From: JBGTFE01 sp036403235
GTDB lineage: Bacteria; Acidobacteriota; Blastocatellia; Pyrinomonadales; Pyrinomonadaceae
Assembly (NCBI GenBank): GCA_036403235.1
Contig: DASWRI010000065.1
Coordinates: 1 to 64,000, forward strand
Reading direction: 5' to 3'
Length of the DNA stretch: 64,000 bases
The notes below the pieces were generated by a model that worked only from the letters and a program-made list of their open reading frames with translations, had not been told where the DNA came from and searched no databases. Every line of letters starts with the position of its first letter. Positions within the stretch are counted from its first letter, which is position 1. The position numbers and the translations under genes were made by a program. This document shows, in pieces, positions 1-8,680 of this stretch.

Positions 1-1871
1 ATCAGCACGCCTGAAACGGTCACACCGGCTAATAAACCTCCAAGAACTTCCGGCCCAAAAGTAAATCCGACGACAACCGGAGTAATTAAGGCAATTGCAC
101 CCGGAAGCATCATTTCTTTAAGAGATGCTTTAGTAGAAATAGCGACGCATTTATCATATTCCGGTTTCGCTTTATACTCCATGATTCCCGGAATTTCTCT
201 AAACTGTCGCCGGACTTCCTGCACCATCGCCATTGCCGCTCTGCCGACTGCTGCGATGGCAAGCGAAGAAAAGATATAAGGAATCATCCCGCCGACGAAT
301 AAACCTGCCAGCACATCCGCTTTATAAATATCGATTGAGCTGATTCCGGCAAGACCGACATAAGCCGCAAATAATGCGAGCGCCGTCAGAGCCGCCGAAG
401 CGATTGCAAAACCTTTGCCGGTTGCGGCGGTAGTATTTCCGACAGCATCTAAAATATCTGTTCTTGCTCTAACTTCTTTCGGAAGTCTGCTCATTTCGGC
501 AATGCCGCCGGCGTTGTCGGCAATCGGTCCGAAAGCATCGATTGCCAGCTGCATCGCCGTCGTCGCCATCATTCCGGCCGCCGCAATAGCAACCCCGTAT
601 AAACCGGCAAAGTAGTGAGATAAATAAATACCGGACGCCAGAACAAGTGTCGGAACTAAAGTGGATTCCATACCGACGGAAAGACCGCCGATAATATTTG
701 TCGCCGCGCCTGTATCGGATTGTCGAACGATTGATTTAACCGGACGTTTCCCCATCGATGTGTAGAATTCAGTCACAAGACTCATCAGTGCGCCGACAAT
801 CGAGCCGACCAGGATTGCCATGAAAACTCCCGTATTTGTGAAGTTATGACCTCTCAGAGTCATATTCGCAGGCATCATCCACATCACAATAAAGTAACAG
901 GCAATCGTCGTAATAATAACTGAAGTCCAGTTCCCCATATTCAGCGCTTTTTGAACGTTGCCTTTATCATCGGAAATTCTGACAAGCGTAAAACCGATAA
1001 TGGAAAATATAATTCCAAGTCCGGCAATCAGCATCGGAAGAAGCATCGGAGAAAGACCGCCGAATTTATCACTGACAACAATCTCACGTCCGAGAACCAT
1101 TGTCGCCAGAATTGTCGCCACGTAAGAGCCGAAAAGGTCAGCTCCCATTCCGGCAACGTCACCGACGTTATCTCCGACGTTATCTGCAATAGTTGCCGGG
1201 TTTCTAACATCATCTTCAGGAATTCCCGCTTCGACTTTACCGACCAGGTCAGCTCCGACGTCAGCCGCTTTTGTATAAATACCGCCGCCGACTCTGGCAA
1301 AAAGAGCAATTGACTCAGCACCCAGAGAAAAACCGGCAAGAACTTCGATTGCTTTTTCCATCGCCGCGCCGTTTACCGAACTGCCGGTGTTCACGACATA
1401 GATTTTATAGAAGATGATAAATAAAGTGCTGAGACCCAATACCGCCAGACCGGCAACTCCGAGTCCCATCACCGTTCCGCCGGTAAAGGCTACTTTAAGC
1501 GCGCCTTTGAGGCTGGTTCTCGCGGCCTGCGTCGTTCTGACGTTCGCTTTTGTGGCGATATTCATCCCGAAGTATCCGGCAGTCGCGCTGAATACCGCGC
1601 CGATAAGAAATGAAATTGCGATTACGGGGGAAGAAGTTTCAACTAATGTTCCGGACCACCCGAGAACGACTGCCGCAACGATTGCAAAATAAGTTAAAAT
1701 TTTCCACTCGGCTTTTAAAAACGCCATGGCGCCTTCGGCAATATAAGTTGAAAGTTCGACCATGTTTGCTTCACCGGTCGGCTGCTTGCTAACCCATGAA
1801 GATTGAACTGCCATCACAACTAACCCCAAAATCCCTAATGCCGGGATTAGATAAAGAATTGTAGATTCCAT
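1..1871 (-). CDS. hppA: Membrane-bound ion-pumping pyrophosphatase (3' end outside window)
   Basis: This integral membrane enzyme hydrolyses cytoplasmic pyrophosphate and pumps H+ or Na+ outward. The frame is open from the ATG at 1871 to the window edge, giving about 623 of the roughly 700 residues usual for the family. Many hydrophobic helices are visible. The pyrophosphate/Mg-binding loops are intact: DVGADLVGKVEAGIPEDD, DNVGDNVGD and the second-half loop DAFGPIADNAGGIAEM. The stretch GNTTAATGKGFAI carries Ala where K+-independent enzymes carry Lys, which points to the K+-dependent class; whether it moves H+ or Na+ cannot be told. The start is supported by a Shine-Dalgarno AGGTGG (1877-1888 region). 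It is transcribed away from carA, across a 280-bp gap that holds only a hairpin at the carA end. Confidence 0.97.
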   Translation of the reverse strand, partial: MESTILYLIPALGILGLVVMAVQSSWVSKQPTGEANMVELSTYIAEGAMAFLKAEWKILTYFAIVAAVVLGWSGTLVETSSPVIAISFLIGAVFSATAGYFGMNIATKANVRTTQAARTSLKGALKVAFTGGTVMGLGVAGLAVLGLSTLFIIFYKIYVVNTGSSVNGAAMEKAIEVLAGFSLGAESIALFARVGGGIYTKAADVGADLVGKVEAGIPEDDVRNPATIADNVGDNVGDVAGMGADLFGSYVATILATMVLGREIVVSDKFGGLSPMLLPMLIAGLGIIFSIIGFTLVRISDDKGNVQKALNMGNWTSVIITTIACYFIVMWMMPANMTLRGHNFTNTGVFMAILVGSIVGALMSLVTEFYTSMGKRPVKSIVRQSDTGAATNIIGGLSVGMESTLVPTLVLASGIYLSHYFAGLYGVAIAAAGMMATTAMQLAIDAFGPIADNAGGIAEMSRLPKEVRARTDILDAVGNTTAATGKGFAIASAALTALALFAAYVGLAGISSIDIYKADVLAGLFVGGMIPYIFSSLAIAAVGRAAMAMVQEVRRQFREIPGIMEYKAKPEYDKCVAISTKASLKEMMLPGAIALITPVVVGFTFGPEVLGGLLAGVTVSGVL

Positions 1872-2113
1872 TAAAAAACCACCTATTTTTATGAATAAAT
1901 TACTGTATTAAAGCCCTAGAACATTAACTATTTATATAAACTATAACAAAGAATAAAGTCTTTAGAGATAAATAATAAAAATATTGCCAGGGCAGTTAAC
2001 GATAAGAACTAACCAAAGTCCCGCGATATTTTATTCCTCTCTGTTGTTAAAAGTTTTATGAGGACTCAAAAGTCGATATTATCGCTGATTTGATAGGCAA
2101 GATTCAAATGAAG

Positions 2114-2174
2114 ACAGTGAAAAGTGAAAGAATGTTCCGACGCTATTCACTAATCAGTCTTCACTTTTCACTGT
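2114..2174. terminator. Hairpin built of AAAAGTGAA words at the carA 3' end
   Basis: Arms 2114-2128 and 2160-2174 are perfect 15-bp inverted copies (ACAGTGAAAAGTGAA). The right arm lies inside carA and encodes its last residues (TVKSE). The rest of the 1872-2153 gap is AT-rich and shows nothing else recognisable. A role as transcription terminator for carA is inferred from position. Confidence 0.55.
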
Positions 2175-3260
2175 TTGCATCAATTCGATAAAACGGCGAA
2201 AAAGATATTCGGAATCGTGCGGGCCGGGCGCGGATTCGGGGTGATACTGCACCGAAAAGACGGGCAGCGATTTGTGGCGCAAGCCCGCCACCGTGTTGTC
2301 GTTGAGATTGACGTGCGTTATCTCGACGTCGGCGGAGAGGCTTTCGGCTTTGACGGCAAAACCGTGATTGTGCGAGGCGATTTCGATTTTTCCGGTCGTC
2401 AAATCCTTTATCGGCTGGTTGCCGCCGCGATGGCCGAATTTTAATTTATAAGTCGCGCCGCCGAAAACCTGTCCGAGGATTTGATGCCCGAGACAGATTC
2501 CGAACATCGGCACGCTGTGCTCGGTCAACTTTTTGATTTCGGCGACGACCGTTTTCATCGAAGACGGGTCGCCTGGGCCGTTCGAAAGAAAAATTCCGTC
2601 GGGTTTGAGAGCCAAAACCTCGGCGGCGGACGCTTCCGCCGGAACGACCGTGATTTTGCAGCCGAATTTTGAAAACTCGCGCAGCGAATTGGTCTTGACG
2701 CCGAAATCAAACGCGACGACGTGAAATTTTTCTTCGCGCTCGGCTGGAAACTCGAAGGTGTCTTCGATTGTGACGGCGCTCGCGAGCTCGCGGTTTTTCA
2801 TTTCCGGCGAGCGCAGAACTTTTTCGAGCAGGCTTTTTTCGTCCGAATCGGTAGTGGAAATTACAGCCCGCATCGCGCCTTTGTCGCGGATATGCCGGAC
2901 GAGCGCGCGCGTGTCGATATGCTCGATGCCGACGATTTTATTGCGTTTCAGATAAGAATCCAGAGTTTCGATGGCGCGCCAGTTCGAAGCGATGCGGCTC
3001 GCCTCGCGCACGACAAAGCCTTCGACCCACGGGCGGCGCGATTCCGCGTCTTCTTCGTTGACGCCGTAATTTCCGATGTGCGGGTAGGTCATACAGACGA
3101 TTTGTCCCGCATAAGAAGGGTCGGTCAAAATTTCCTGATAGCCGGTCATCGAGGTGTTGAAAACCATCTCTCCAAACGTTTCGCCTTCCGCGCCGAACGC
3201 GCGCCCGCGAAACGTGCGGCCGTCTTCGAGCACTAAAATCGCTTTTTTTGATTCGTTCAT
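2154..3260 (-). CDS. carA: Carbamoyl-phosphate synthase small (glutaminase) subunit
   Basis: This subunit hydrolyses glutamine and passes ammonia to the large subunit CarB for carbamoyl phosphate, the precursor of arginine and pyrimidines. The 368-residue product matches the usual family length. The N-terminal CPSase domain begins KAILVLEDGRTFRGRAFG. The C-terminal class I glutamine amidotransferase domain has the nucleophile motif MFGICLGHQILG and the His/Glu motif QYHPESAPGPHD. No carB lies in the window, so the subunits are encoded apart. The last residues, TVKSED, are written by a palindromic intergenic word rather than by conserved CarA sequence. The gene follows lepB on the same strand, separated by a 25-bp hairpin. 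Confidence 0.97.
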   Translation of the reverse strand: MNESKKAILVLEDGRTFRGRAFGAEGETFGEMVFNTSMTGYQEILTDPSYAGQIVCMTYPHIGNYGVNEEDAESRRPWVEGFVVREASRIASNWRAIETLDSYLKRNKIVGIEHIDTRALVRHIRDKGAMRAVISTTDSDEKSLLEKVLRSPEMKNRELASAVTIEDTFEFPAEREEKFHVVAFDFGVKTNSLREFSKFGCKITVVPAEASAAEVLALKPDGIFLSNGPGDPSSMKTVVAEIKKLTEHSVPMFGICLGHQILGQVFGGATYKLKFGHRGGNQPIKDLTTGKIEIASHNHGFAVKAESLSADVEITHVNLNDNTVAGLRHKSLPVFSVQYHPESAPGPHDSEYLFRRFIELMQTVKSED

Positions 3261-3271
3261 TTAATTTTTAC

Positions 3272-3342
3272 CGCAGAGGGCACACAGAGCACAGAGAAAA
3301 TAAATTGTATTTAGAAACTCTGTGCTCTGTGTGCCCTCTGCG
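3272..3342. terminator. 25-bp perfect hairpin of CACAGAG words
   Basis: Arms 3272-3296 and 3318-3342 are perfect inverted copies, CGCAGAGGGCACACAGAGCA and onward. It lies between the 5' end of carA and the 3' end of lepB, both on the minus strand, so it probably ends the lepB transcript. It is one of several loci in this window built from the CACAGAG word. Confidence 0.7.
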
Positions 3343-3352
3343 ATGAAATTGC

Positions 3353-4057
3353 TTATTCTTGTCCTTCGGCGCGAACGTCCTCGGATTTTTCCTTTTCGTC
3401 TTCGATGTTGTATTTGCCGTGATTTATAAAACCGATTTCCGACGGCTTCCAGTAGCGGAAAAACGCTTTGCCGTAAACATATTTTTCCGGCACGAGTCCC
3501 CAGTAGCGCGAATCCGACGAATTGTCTCGATTGTCGCCCATCACGAAATAATAATGCTCATCGACCCTTCGCGCCGGAAAGCTCGGCAGATTTTGGTTGT
3601 GTTCGGCGTCGAGATACTGCTCGTTGAGCTCCGTCCCGTTGATGATGACTTTTCCGTTGCGCACCTCGACGACTTCGCCCGGCAGTCCGATGACGCGTTT
3701 GACGTAAGATTTATCGGGCTCTTTCGGATACCAGAAAACGACGACGTCGCCGCGCTCGATGTGTCCCCAGCTTACGCTTTTGAATTTGTAATAAACCAGT
3801 TTATTGACAAGCAAGCGCTCGCCGTCGTGAAGCTGCGGCAGCATCGAAGTTCCTTCGACGACGACCGGCTGCGCGACGAAAACGCCGAGCAGAATAAAAA
3901 CGGCGATGATTAAAATAATATCGCGGACAAGCTTTAAGCTTTCCGTCCAAAGCCCCTGCCGCGATTCGTTTTTCAGCCGCACGACTTCAATATCGCGGTC
4001 GTCCGCCGCCGCGACGAGCCCGAAGTCAATCTGGTCTTTTTTTTGAAACTCGAACAT
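3353..4057 (-). CDS. lepB: Signal peptidase I
   Basis: This membrane protease removes signal peptides from exported preproteins. The 234-residue product has a cytoplasmic start, one membrane helix (IILIIAVFILLGVFVAQPVV) and the S26 core. The catalytic Ser is in EGTSMLPQL, the catalytic Lys in YVKRVIGLPGE, and the box MGDNRDNSSDSRYWG is complete. The tail after the core (GKYNIEDEKEKSEDVRAEGQE region) is charged and not conserved. Transcription runs toward carA but a strong hairpin separates them. No alternative function is likely. Confidence 0.96.
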   Translation of the reverse strand: MFEFQKKDQIDFGLVAAADDRDIEVVRLKNESRQGLWTESLKLVRDIILIIAVFILLGVFVAQPVVVEGTSMLPQLHDGERLLVNKLVYYKFKSVSWGHIERGDVVVFWYPKEPDKSYVKRVIGLPGEVVEVRNGKVIINGTELNEQYLDAEHNQNLPSFPARRVDEHYYFVMGDNRDNSSDSRYWGLVPEKYVYGKAFFRYWKPSEIGFINHGKYNIEDEKEKSEDVRAEGQE

Positions 4058-4244
4058 AATTAAAACAATTTCGATGCCGCCGAAAAAACTTTTGTTTGAA
4101 GAAATTTCTCTCGTCTTTATGAATTATCGGTTTTTTATTTTGTTTGTCAAAGTAAAATAGATGCCGGAGGTTGGATATCAGATGTTAGTAAAAAACCTGT
4201 CCGGCGGATATCTGACATTCGATATTCGAACATCTGCAAAATCT

Positions 4245-5369
4245 ATGAATGAAAATATACGCTCGCTTTTTCCCGCGGCCGGGAAATACGCATATCTAAA
4301 CAGCGCGGCGGTCGCGCCTTTGCCGACCGTGGCGGTCGAAGCGGTTCACCGTCAGCTAAAAGACGTTTCGGAAAACGGCTCGGCGAATTTTACCGACTGG
4401 ATTGCGACCAAACAGCGCGCGCGCGAACTCGTCGCCTCGATGCTCAATGTGAGCGCGGAACAAATCGCGTTTCTGCGCAATACTTCCGACGGCCTGGCCT
4501 CAGTCGCAAATGGTTTGAAGTGGCAAAAGGGTGATAATATCGTCAGTTTTGCGCGCGAGTTTCCGGCAAATTTTTACGCCTGGCGCAGGGTTCGCGACAA
4601 TTTCGACGTCGAGCTGCGGCTTTGTCCCGAACGAGACGGGCGCATCGATTTGGACGAGTTTATCAATTTAATCGACGAAAATACGCGGCTCGTTTCAATC
4701 AGCGCCGTCCAGTACGATTCGGGCTTTCGCGCCGATTTGGAAAGAATCGGACGCGCGGCGCGAATGGTTGACGCGCTTTTTGCGGTCGATATTATACAGG
4801 GCTTCGGCGCGATGCCGTTTGATTTGCCCGCGCAGTTTGTCGATATCGCGGCGGGCGCGAGCCACAAATGGCTTTGCTCGCCCGAAGGCTGCGGGCTGCT
4901 CTATCTGTCGGAAAGAGCACGGATGAGAGTCGAGCCGACGCTGGTCGGCTGGATAAGCGTCGACGTTCCCTGGGATTTTGAAAATCCGGAACAGCCGTTT
5001 AAGCCGAATGCGCTGGCGTGGGAATCGGGAACGGGCGGCTCGGCGCTTTTTTACGGTCTGGAGCAAAGTCTGAAGCTGCTCAGTGAAACGGGCGCGGAAA
5101 AAATCGAAAATTATCTCGAAGAATTGTCGGATTATTTGTGCGAGCTTCTCGCCGGAAAAAATTACGAAATCGTCAGCTCGCGCGCGAAAGGCGAAAAATC
5201 GCAAATCGTCTGCATCAAAAATCTCGCCGGTCTAACTTCAAACGAAATCGCCGGGCGCCTCGAAAACGAAAATATCATCGTCTCGCCGCGCGGCAGTCGC
5301 CTTCGCATCGCGCCGCATTTTTTTAATAACCGGGAAGATATTGATAGGTTGGTAGAAGTTTTGCCGTAA
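4245..5369 (+). CDS. Class V aminotransferase / cysteine desulfurase-like PLP enzyme
   Basis: This is a PLP enzyme of the class V fold, related to SufS and isopenicillin-N epimerase-like proteins; the substrate is unknown. The ATG at 4245 gives 374 residues starting MNENIRSLFPAAGKYAYLN, a typical family opening. An in-frame ATG at 4161 would add 28 residues, but those codons lie in a repeat-like stretch and do not look conserved, so the downstream start was chosen. The PLP-binding Lys is in AAGASHKWLCSPEGCG and the substrate-site region in the C-terminal third is present. No suf or isc genes are nearby, so a role in Fe-S assembly cannot be argued. It faces a convergent gene across a CACAGAG hairpin. 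Confidence 0.85.
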   Translation: MNENIRSLFPAAGKYAYLNSAAVAPLPTVAVEAVHRQLKDVSENGSANFTDWIATKQRARELVASMLNVSAEQIAFLRNTSDGLASVANGLKWQKGDNIVSFAREFPANFYAWRRVRDNFDVELRLCPERDGRIDLDEFINLIDENTRLVSISAVQYDSGFRADLERIGRAARMVDALFAVDIIQGFGAMPFDLPAQFVDIAAGASHKWLCSPEGCGLLYLSERARMRVEPTLVGWISVDVPWDFENPEQPFKPNALAWESGTGGSALFYGLEQSLKLLSETGAEKIENYLEELSDYLCELLAGKNYEIVSSRAKGEKSQIVCIKNLAGLTSNEIAGRLENENIIVSPRGSRLRIAPHFFNNREDIDRLVEVLP

Positions 5370-5379
5370 GAAATATTTC

Positions 5380-5410
5380 ACCACAGAGAAAATTTAAAAA
5401 TCTCTGTGGT
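5380..5410. terminator. Short CACAGAG hairpin between convergent genes
   Basis: Arms 5380-5389 (ACCACAGAGA) and 5401-5410 are perfect inverted copies around an A/T-rich loop. It lies between the converging aminotransferase gene and the gene ending at 5429, the position expected of a bidirectional terminator. Confidence 0.6.
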
Positions 5411-5428
5411 CTCTGTGCTTAATTCCTC

Positions 5429-6199
5429 TTAATCGCTCAAAAGTCTGTCGTTCATAACGTCGGGCGTCAGGCCGTCCAGATTCAGACGCGTCATGCCGCC
5501 GGCGTCGGTGAAAATATGCGTCGTCGCGCGTTTTTGCTCGCGGATATAAAAAAACGTCAGGCCGATGATTAATCCGGCGAGAATCGTCGAGCCGAACCCG
5601 ACGACGACCATAATAAGCGTCGAGAGAAAAAGCTCGCCCGTTCCGATGGCAAATGCGCGCTCGGCACGAAGCGCGGGAATCGGGTCTTCGCCGAGCCATT
5701 GAATCGTTTTTTCGTATTTTATCTGGTCGAGCAGAGCGCTTGCGGCCGGCTCGTCGCCGGCGTCAAAGACAAACGCGCTGTAATTTCCGATTCTTCGATA
5801 ATAAACGGGCGGCACGGGCGGATTTTCTTTTAATTTCTGGGTAATCAGCCCGTCGGCGTCACTCGAAGCCTGCGGCGTCGGGTATTCGACAATCAAAAGT
5901 TTTCCCTGCGGATATGCGGCGGTGACGGCTTCGACTCCGCCGCCGAGCGTAACTACATCGAAGACGCTTCGCGCGCCGAGCGCTTTACGCAAATCGTCTG
6001 TGTTGAGCGTGTAAACCGCACGATTTTGCACAGTTTCCCATTCGGGCAAATGTTTGATGATTGCCGGCGTTTTGTCTTCTTCGAGAACTTCGGGATTCTT
6101 AACTTTCGGCGCGTTGCCGGTCTGCGCAAAAACGCCGCCGAACGCCGCCAGACAAACGCAGATTGAGATAACAAATTTTATAAAAAAAGCCCTTTTCAT
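5429..6199 (-). CDS. Secreted/membrane protein of unknown function
   Basis: The family is not recognised. From the ATG at 6199 the product is 256 residues with a clear signal peptide (MKRAFFIKFVISICV to GGVFAQ). A soluble exported region of about 165 residues follows, then one strong membrane helix (LFLSTLIMVVVGFGSTILAG), and a short cytoplasmic tail ending PDVMNDRLLSD. Longer in-frame starts at 6259 exist but would put charged residues before the signal peptide. It is a single gene flanked by a convergent aminotransferase and a divergent sigma factor gene. The topology, a large periplasmic domain on one anchor, suggests an envelope role; nothing more can be said. Confidence 0.7.
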   Translation of the reverse strand: MKRAFFIKFVISICVCLAAFGGVFAQTGNAPKVKNPEVLEEDKTPAIIKHLPEWETVQNRAVYTLNTDDLRKALGARSVFDVVTLGGGVEAVTAAYPQGKLLIVEYPTPQASSDADGLITQKLKENPPVPPVYYRRIGNYSAFVFDAGDEPAASALLDQIKYEKTIQWLGEDPIPALRAERAFAIGTGELFLSTLIMVVVGFGSTILAGLIIGLTFFYIREQKRATTHIFTDAGGMTRLNLDGLTPDVMNDRLLSD

Positions 6200-6444
6200 T
6201 GCTAAAACTGCTCCGCGCGCGAAATTTTCCGGTAGTTTTTGAAATAAAAATAATAGCATTTTTTCCGAAAAACTTCGTCTCTATTAGTAATGATTCGATA
6301 CAAAAATGTATCAGATGCGTCAACTGCTACACGCTTTGGTTGAATCTGAACTTGGATGAAAGACGAATAAAAAAGTATGTCTAAAAAAGTGCAACCACAA
6401 GGCTTATTTGGCGTGAACTATTTATAAAGGCTGGCGTATGATTT

Positions 6445-6466
6445 GTGGCACACCAATTGATATAAT
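6445..6466 (+). promoter_or_regulatory. Promoter region of the ECF sigma gene
   Basis: The stretch contains TGGCAC-N5-TTGA (6446-6460) with GG and GA exactly 10 bases apart, close to a sigma-54 -24/-12 element except for GA in place of GC. It is followed at once by TATAAT (6461-6466), a good sigma-70 -10 box without a convincing -35. Either could drive the gene starting at 6488. Confidence 0.3.
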
Positions 6467-6487
6467 AGAGCACGGGGGAATAAAGAA

Positions 6488-7162
6488 ATGACAACAACAG
6501 AAACATTAAATTATCCGGTCTTTCAGGAAACGGGAGAACCCAAAAAGGAGAAGAAAGGTTTTCTTGAAACTGAAATTGAGGAAATAGACGACATCAGCGC
6601 GGCTAAAGATTATCAATTGACACAGGCGGCCTCGAGAGGCAATATGGCGGCGTTCGAAGAAATCTACAACCGTCACCACCGCCGAGTTTATTCGATTTGT
6701 TTGAGAATGCTTCAGAACGCGACCGAAGCCGAAGATTTAACACAGGACGTTTTTATCCAGCTTTATCGCAAAATCGGAAGTTTCCGCGGCGATTCGGCTT
6801 TTACGACGTGGCTTCATCGCTTAACGGTCAATCAGGTCTTGATGCATTTTCGCAAACGCAACGTCAAATTTGAAAAAACGACGGAAGAAGGCGAAACGCC
6901 GGTTCAAATCGTTTCGGGCACGGAGAATCCGCGCAAAATGCCGATTGTCGATAAAATCGCTTTGGAAAACGCCATCGCGCAATTGCCGAACGGTTACCGC
7001 AACGTTTTTGTTCTGCACGACGTCGAAGGCTACGAGCACGAAGAAGTCGCGCGGCTGCTCGGCTGCTCGGTCGGAACGAGTAAATCACAGCTTCATAAAG
7101 CGCGTCTGAAACTGCGAAAGCTTTTGAAAAAAAATGCGCCGCCGAGACTTTTCGGTATCTAA
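6488..7162 (+). CDS. ECF-type RNA polymerase sigma factor
   Basis: This is a sigma-70 family ECF factor that directs RNA polymerase to a regulon, probably for envelope or stress response. The 224-residue product has a variable, charged N-terminus of about 45 residues. Region 2 follows (AFEEIYNRHHRRVYSICLRM, then EDLTQDVFIQLYRKIGSFRG), then region 4 (LPNGYRNVFVLHDVEGYEHE and GTSKSQLHKARLKLRKLL). No anti-sigma gene sits next to it, which is unusual for ECF factors; the neighbour is a convergent DUF1579 gene. A TATAAT and a sigma-54-like element precede it. The regulon cannot be inferred from this window. Confidence 0.93.
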   Translation: MTTTETLNYPVFQETGEPKKEKKGFLETEIEEIDDISAAKDYQLTQAASRGNMAAFEEIYNRHHRRVYSICLRMLQNATEAEDLTQDVFIQLYRKIGSFRGDSAFTTWLHRLTVNQVLMHFRKRNVKFEKTTEEGETPVQIVSGTENPRKMPIVDKIALENAIAQLPNGYRNVFVLHDVEGYEHEEVARLLGCSVGTSKSQLHKARLKLRKLLKKNAPPRLFGI

Positions 7163-7199
7163 CGCAATCATTAAATAAATTATAAAAAAGGCTTCTCGT

Positions 7200-7246
7200 C
7201 AGGTTTCAAGTTTCAGATTTTAAGAAATCGTTTAACTTGAAACCTG
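7200..7246. terminator. 13-bp hairpin with GGTTTCAAGTT words, followed by T-run
   Basis: Arms 7200-7212 (CAGGTTTCAAGTT) and 7234-7246 pair perfectly, and TTTTTT follows within a few bases. It lies between the convergent sigma factor and DUF1579 genes and fits a bidirectional intrinsic terminator. Confidence 0.7.
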
Positions 7247-7254
7247 AAACTTTT

Positions 7255-7782
7255 TTATTGAACTTTCTTGAGCGTCATCTCGAAAAACGGTTTCCACGTT
7301 TTGCCTTCGTCCATCGACATTTCGCCGGCTTCGTGCCACGTGTCGCCGGTCAGTTTTATGTCGTAGCGAACAGTGCCGCCGGGAAACGAAAATCCCCATT
7401 GCCAGCCGGTTTCGGTCGCTTTCATGGTGTATTGACCTTTTCTTCCGTTGGCGAGAAATGTGTTGAAATCGTAATCTTTCGACGTCGAGTTATAAGACAG
7501 AACGGCGAGCGTTTCGTGGATGACGACGTCTTTTTTATCGACGAACCGGCCTTCGACCAGAATCGCCAGACCGTCGATTTTGCGCTGGACGTTTTCCGCT
7601 CCGGTAAACGTTTCGCGTTCTTTTCCCTGCTGAATCCAGCCCGCGCCCTGCCATTTTCCAATCATCGCGTCGAGCTTTTTCATCTCGCCGCGCTGCGCGT
7701 CGATTGCCGCCCTGTCGATTTGCCCGAAAGCCAAAGGCGCGGCGAAAACCAAACAAATAAAAGCTAATAAAATATGTTTCAT
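7255..7782 (-). CDS. Exported DUF1579-like protein
   Basis: This belongs to the DUF1579 group of small beta-rich proteins whose biochemical role is not known. The ATG at 7782 gives 175 residues beginning with a signal peptide (MKHILLAFICLVFAAPLAFG). A longer frame to 7866 would only add a non-conserved leader. Family hallmarks are MKKLDAMIGKWQGAGW, ETLAVLSYNSTSKDYDF and the C-terminal EGKTWKPFFEMTLKK. It is a single gene between a convergent sigma gene and a co-directional AraC-like gene whose stop lies about 90 bp upstream. Confidence 0.8.
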   Translation of the reverse strand: MKHILLAFICLVFAAPLAFGQIDRAAIDAQRGEMKKLDAMIGKWQGAGWIQQGKERETFTGAENVQRKIDGLAILVEGRFVDKKDVVIHETLAVLSYNSTSKDYDFNTFLANGRKGQYTMKATETGWQWGFSFPGGTVRYDIKLTGDTWHEAGEMSMDEGKTWKPFFEMTLKKVQ

Positions 7783-7875
7783 AATAATTTGAAAAATCTC
7801 CTCGTGTAAATTCTCAAATCGGATTATGAAGCAATTCGGCGCGCGTGTATTGTAAATTTCCGACATTTCAAAAAT

Positions 7876-8676
7876 TTATTTGACGATGTTTCCGTGTTCG
7901 ATGCGCTTGACGTTTTCGGCGAACGAATTCGGCGAGCGCCCGGTTATCGACGAAAATTCGCGCGTCAAATGCGATTGGTCGGTGAAACCCATTTCGGCGG
8001 CGTGATTTGCCCAGTTGATTCGCATATTTTCGACGACGGCGACGGCCGTCGCGCGTATCCGGCGCGTCCGCGCATATTGTTTCGGCGATAAGCCGGAGCT
8101 TTTCTTAAAACGCCGTTCGAGCTGGCGCACGCTCAAGTTTACCGCCGCGGCGATTTCCGAGATTTTTATCTCGCCCGGATTTTCTTCGATAAGCTTGACG
8201 GCCTCAGCCACTTTTTCGTCCGTTTCGGCAGGCTTTAAGTCAAGTTTTTTGATTTGAGCGATGAAAATTTCGATGGCTTCGTCAAAGCTCCGGCAGCGGA
8301 CAAGTTTTTTCAAAACTCCGAGACTCAAGTGTTTCAAATTTGCCGAATCGTTCAAAATTTTCAGTTCGAACTTCGACGGATTTTGGCCTAAGATTTTCGC
8401 GCAGGCCGAGGGCAGAAATCTCATCGCCCAGAAAACGTCGCCGCCAAAAACCGGCGCTTTGGTCGTTTCGCGAGCGACGGCGGGAATAAAAAGCGTGTTC
8501 AGCTTAAAATTTGCGTTTCGATGATAAATCAGCGAAAAACAGCCGTCGGGAAAAATTTCGTGAATTGTCGGCTCCATGCTCTCGCCTTCGACGGCAAATT
8601 CCCAGAACGACATCACCAGATGAGAAATCTCATCGGGCGGCGCGGCTTCGCGGTAAAGCATTGAAACTTTCGACAT
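7876..8676 (-). CDS. AraC-family transcriptional regulator
   Basis: This is a DNA-binding regulator with an N-terminal sensing region of about 150 residues (the part with IHEIFPDGCFSLIYH resembles the DUF6597 domain). A C-terminal pair of helix-turn-helix motifs follows: ISEIAAAVNLSVRQLERRFK, then the second helix pair ending AAEMGFTDQSHLTREF. From the ATG at 8676 it has 266 residues and sits only 4 bp after the stop of the SanA-like gene, so both are likely on one transcript. A start at 8712 would overlap that gene and was not chosen. The ligand and targets are unknown; regulation of its own operon is a reasonable guess. Confidence 0.9.
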   Translation of the reverse strand: MSKVSMLYREAAPPDEISHLVMSFWEFAVEGESMEPTIHEIFPDGCFSLIYHRNANFKLNTLFIPAVARETTKAPVFGGDVFWAMRFLPSACAKILGQNPSKFELKILNDSANLKHLSLGVLKKLVRCRSFDEAIEIFIAQIKKLDLKPAETDEKVAEAVKLIEENPGEIKISEIAAAVNLSVRQLERRFKKSSGLSPKQYARTRRIRATAVAVVENMRINWANHAAEMGFTDQSHLTREFSSITGRSPNSFAENVKRIEHGNIVK

Positions 8677-8680
8677 AAAT

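Noticed and set aside
951..1313. Open frame inside hppA on the plus strand
   Set aside because: hppA is intact on the other strand through this region, with conserved pyrophosphate-binding loops.
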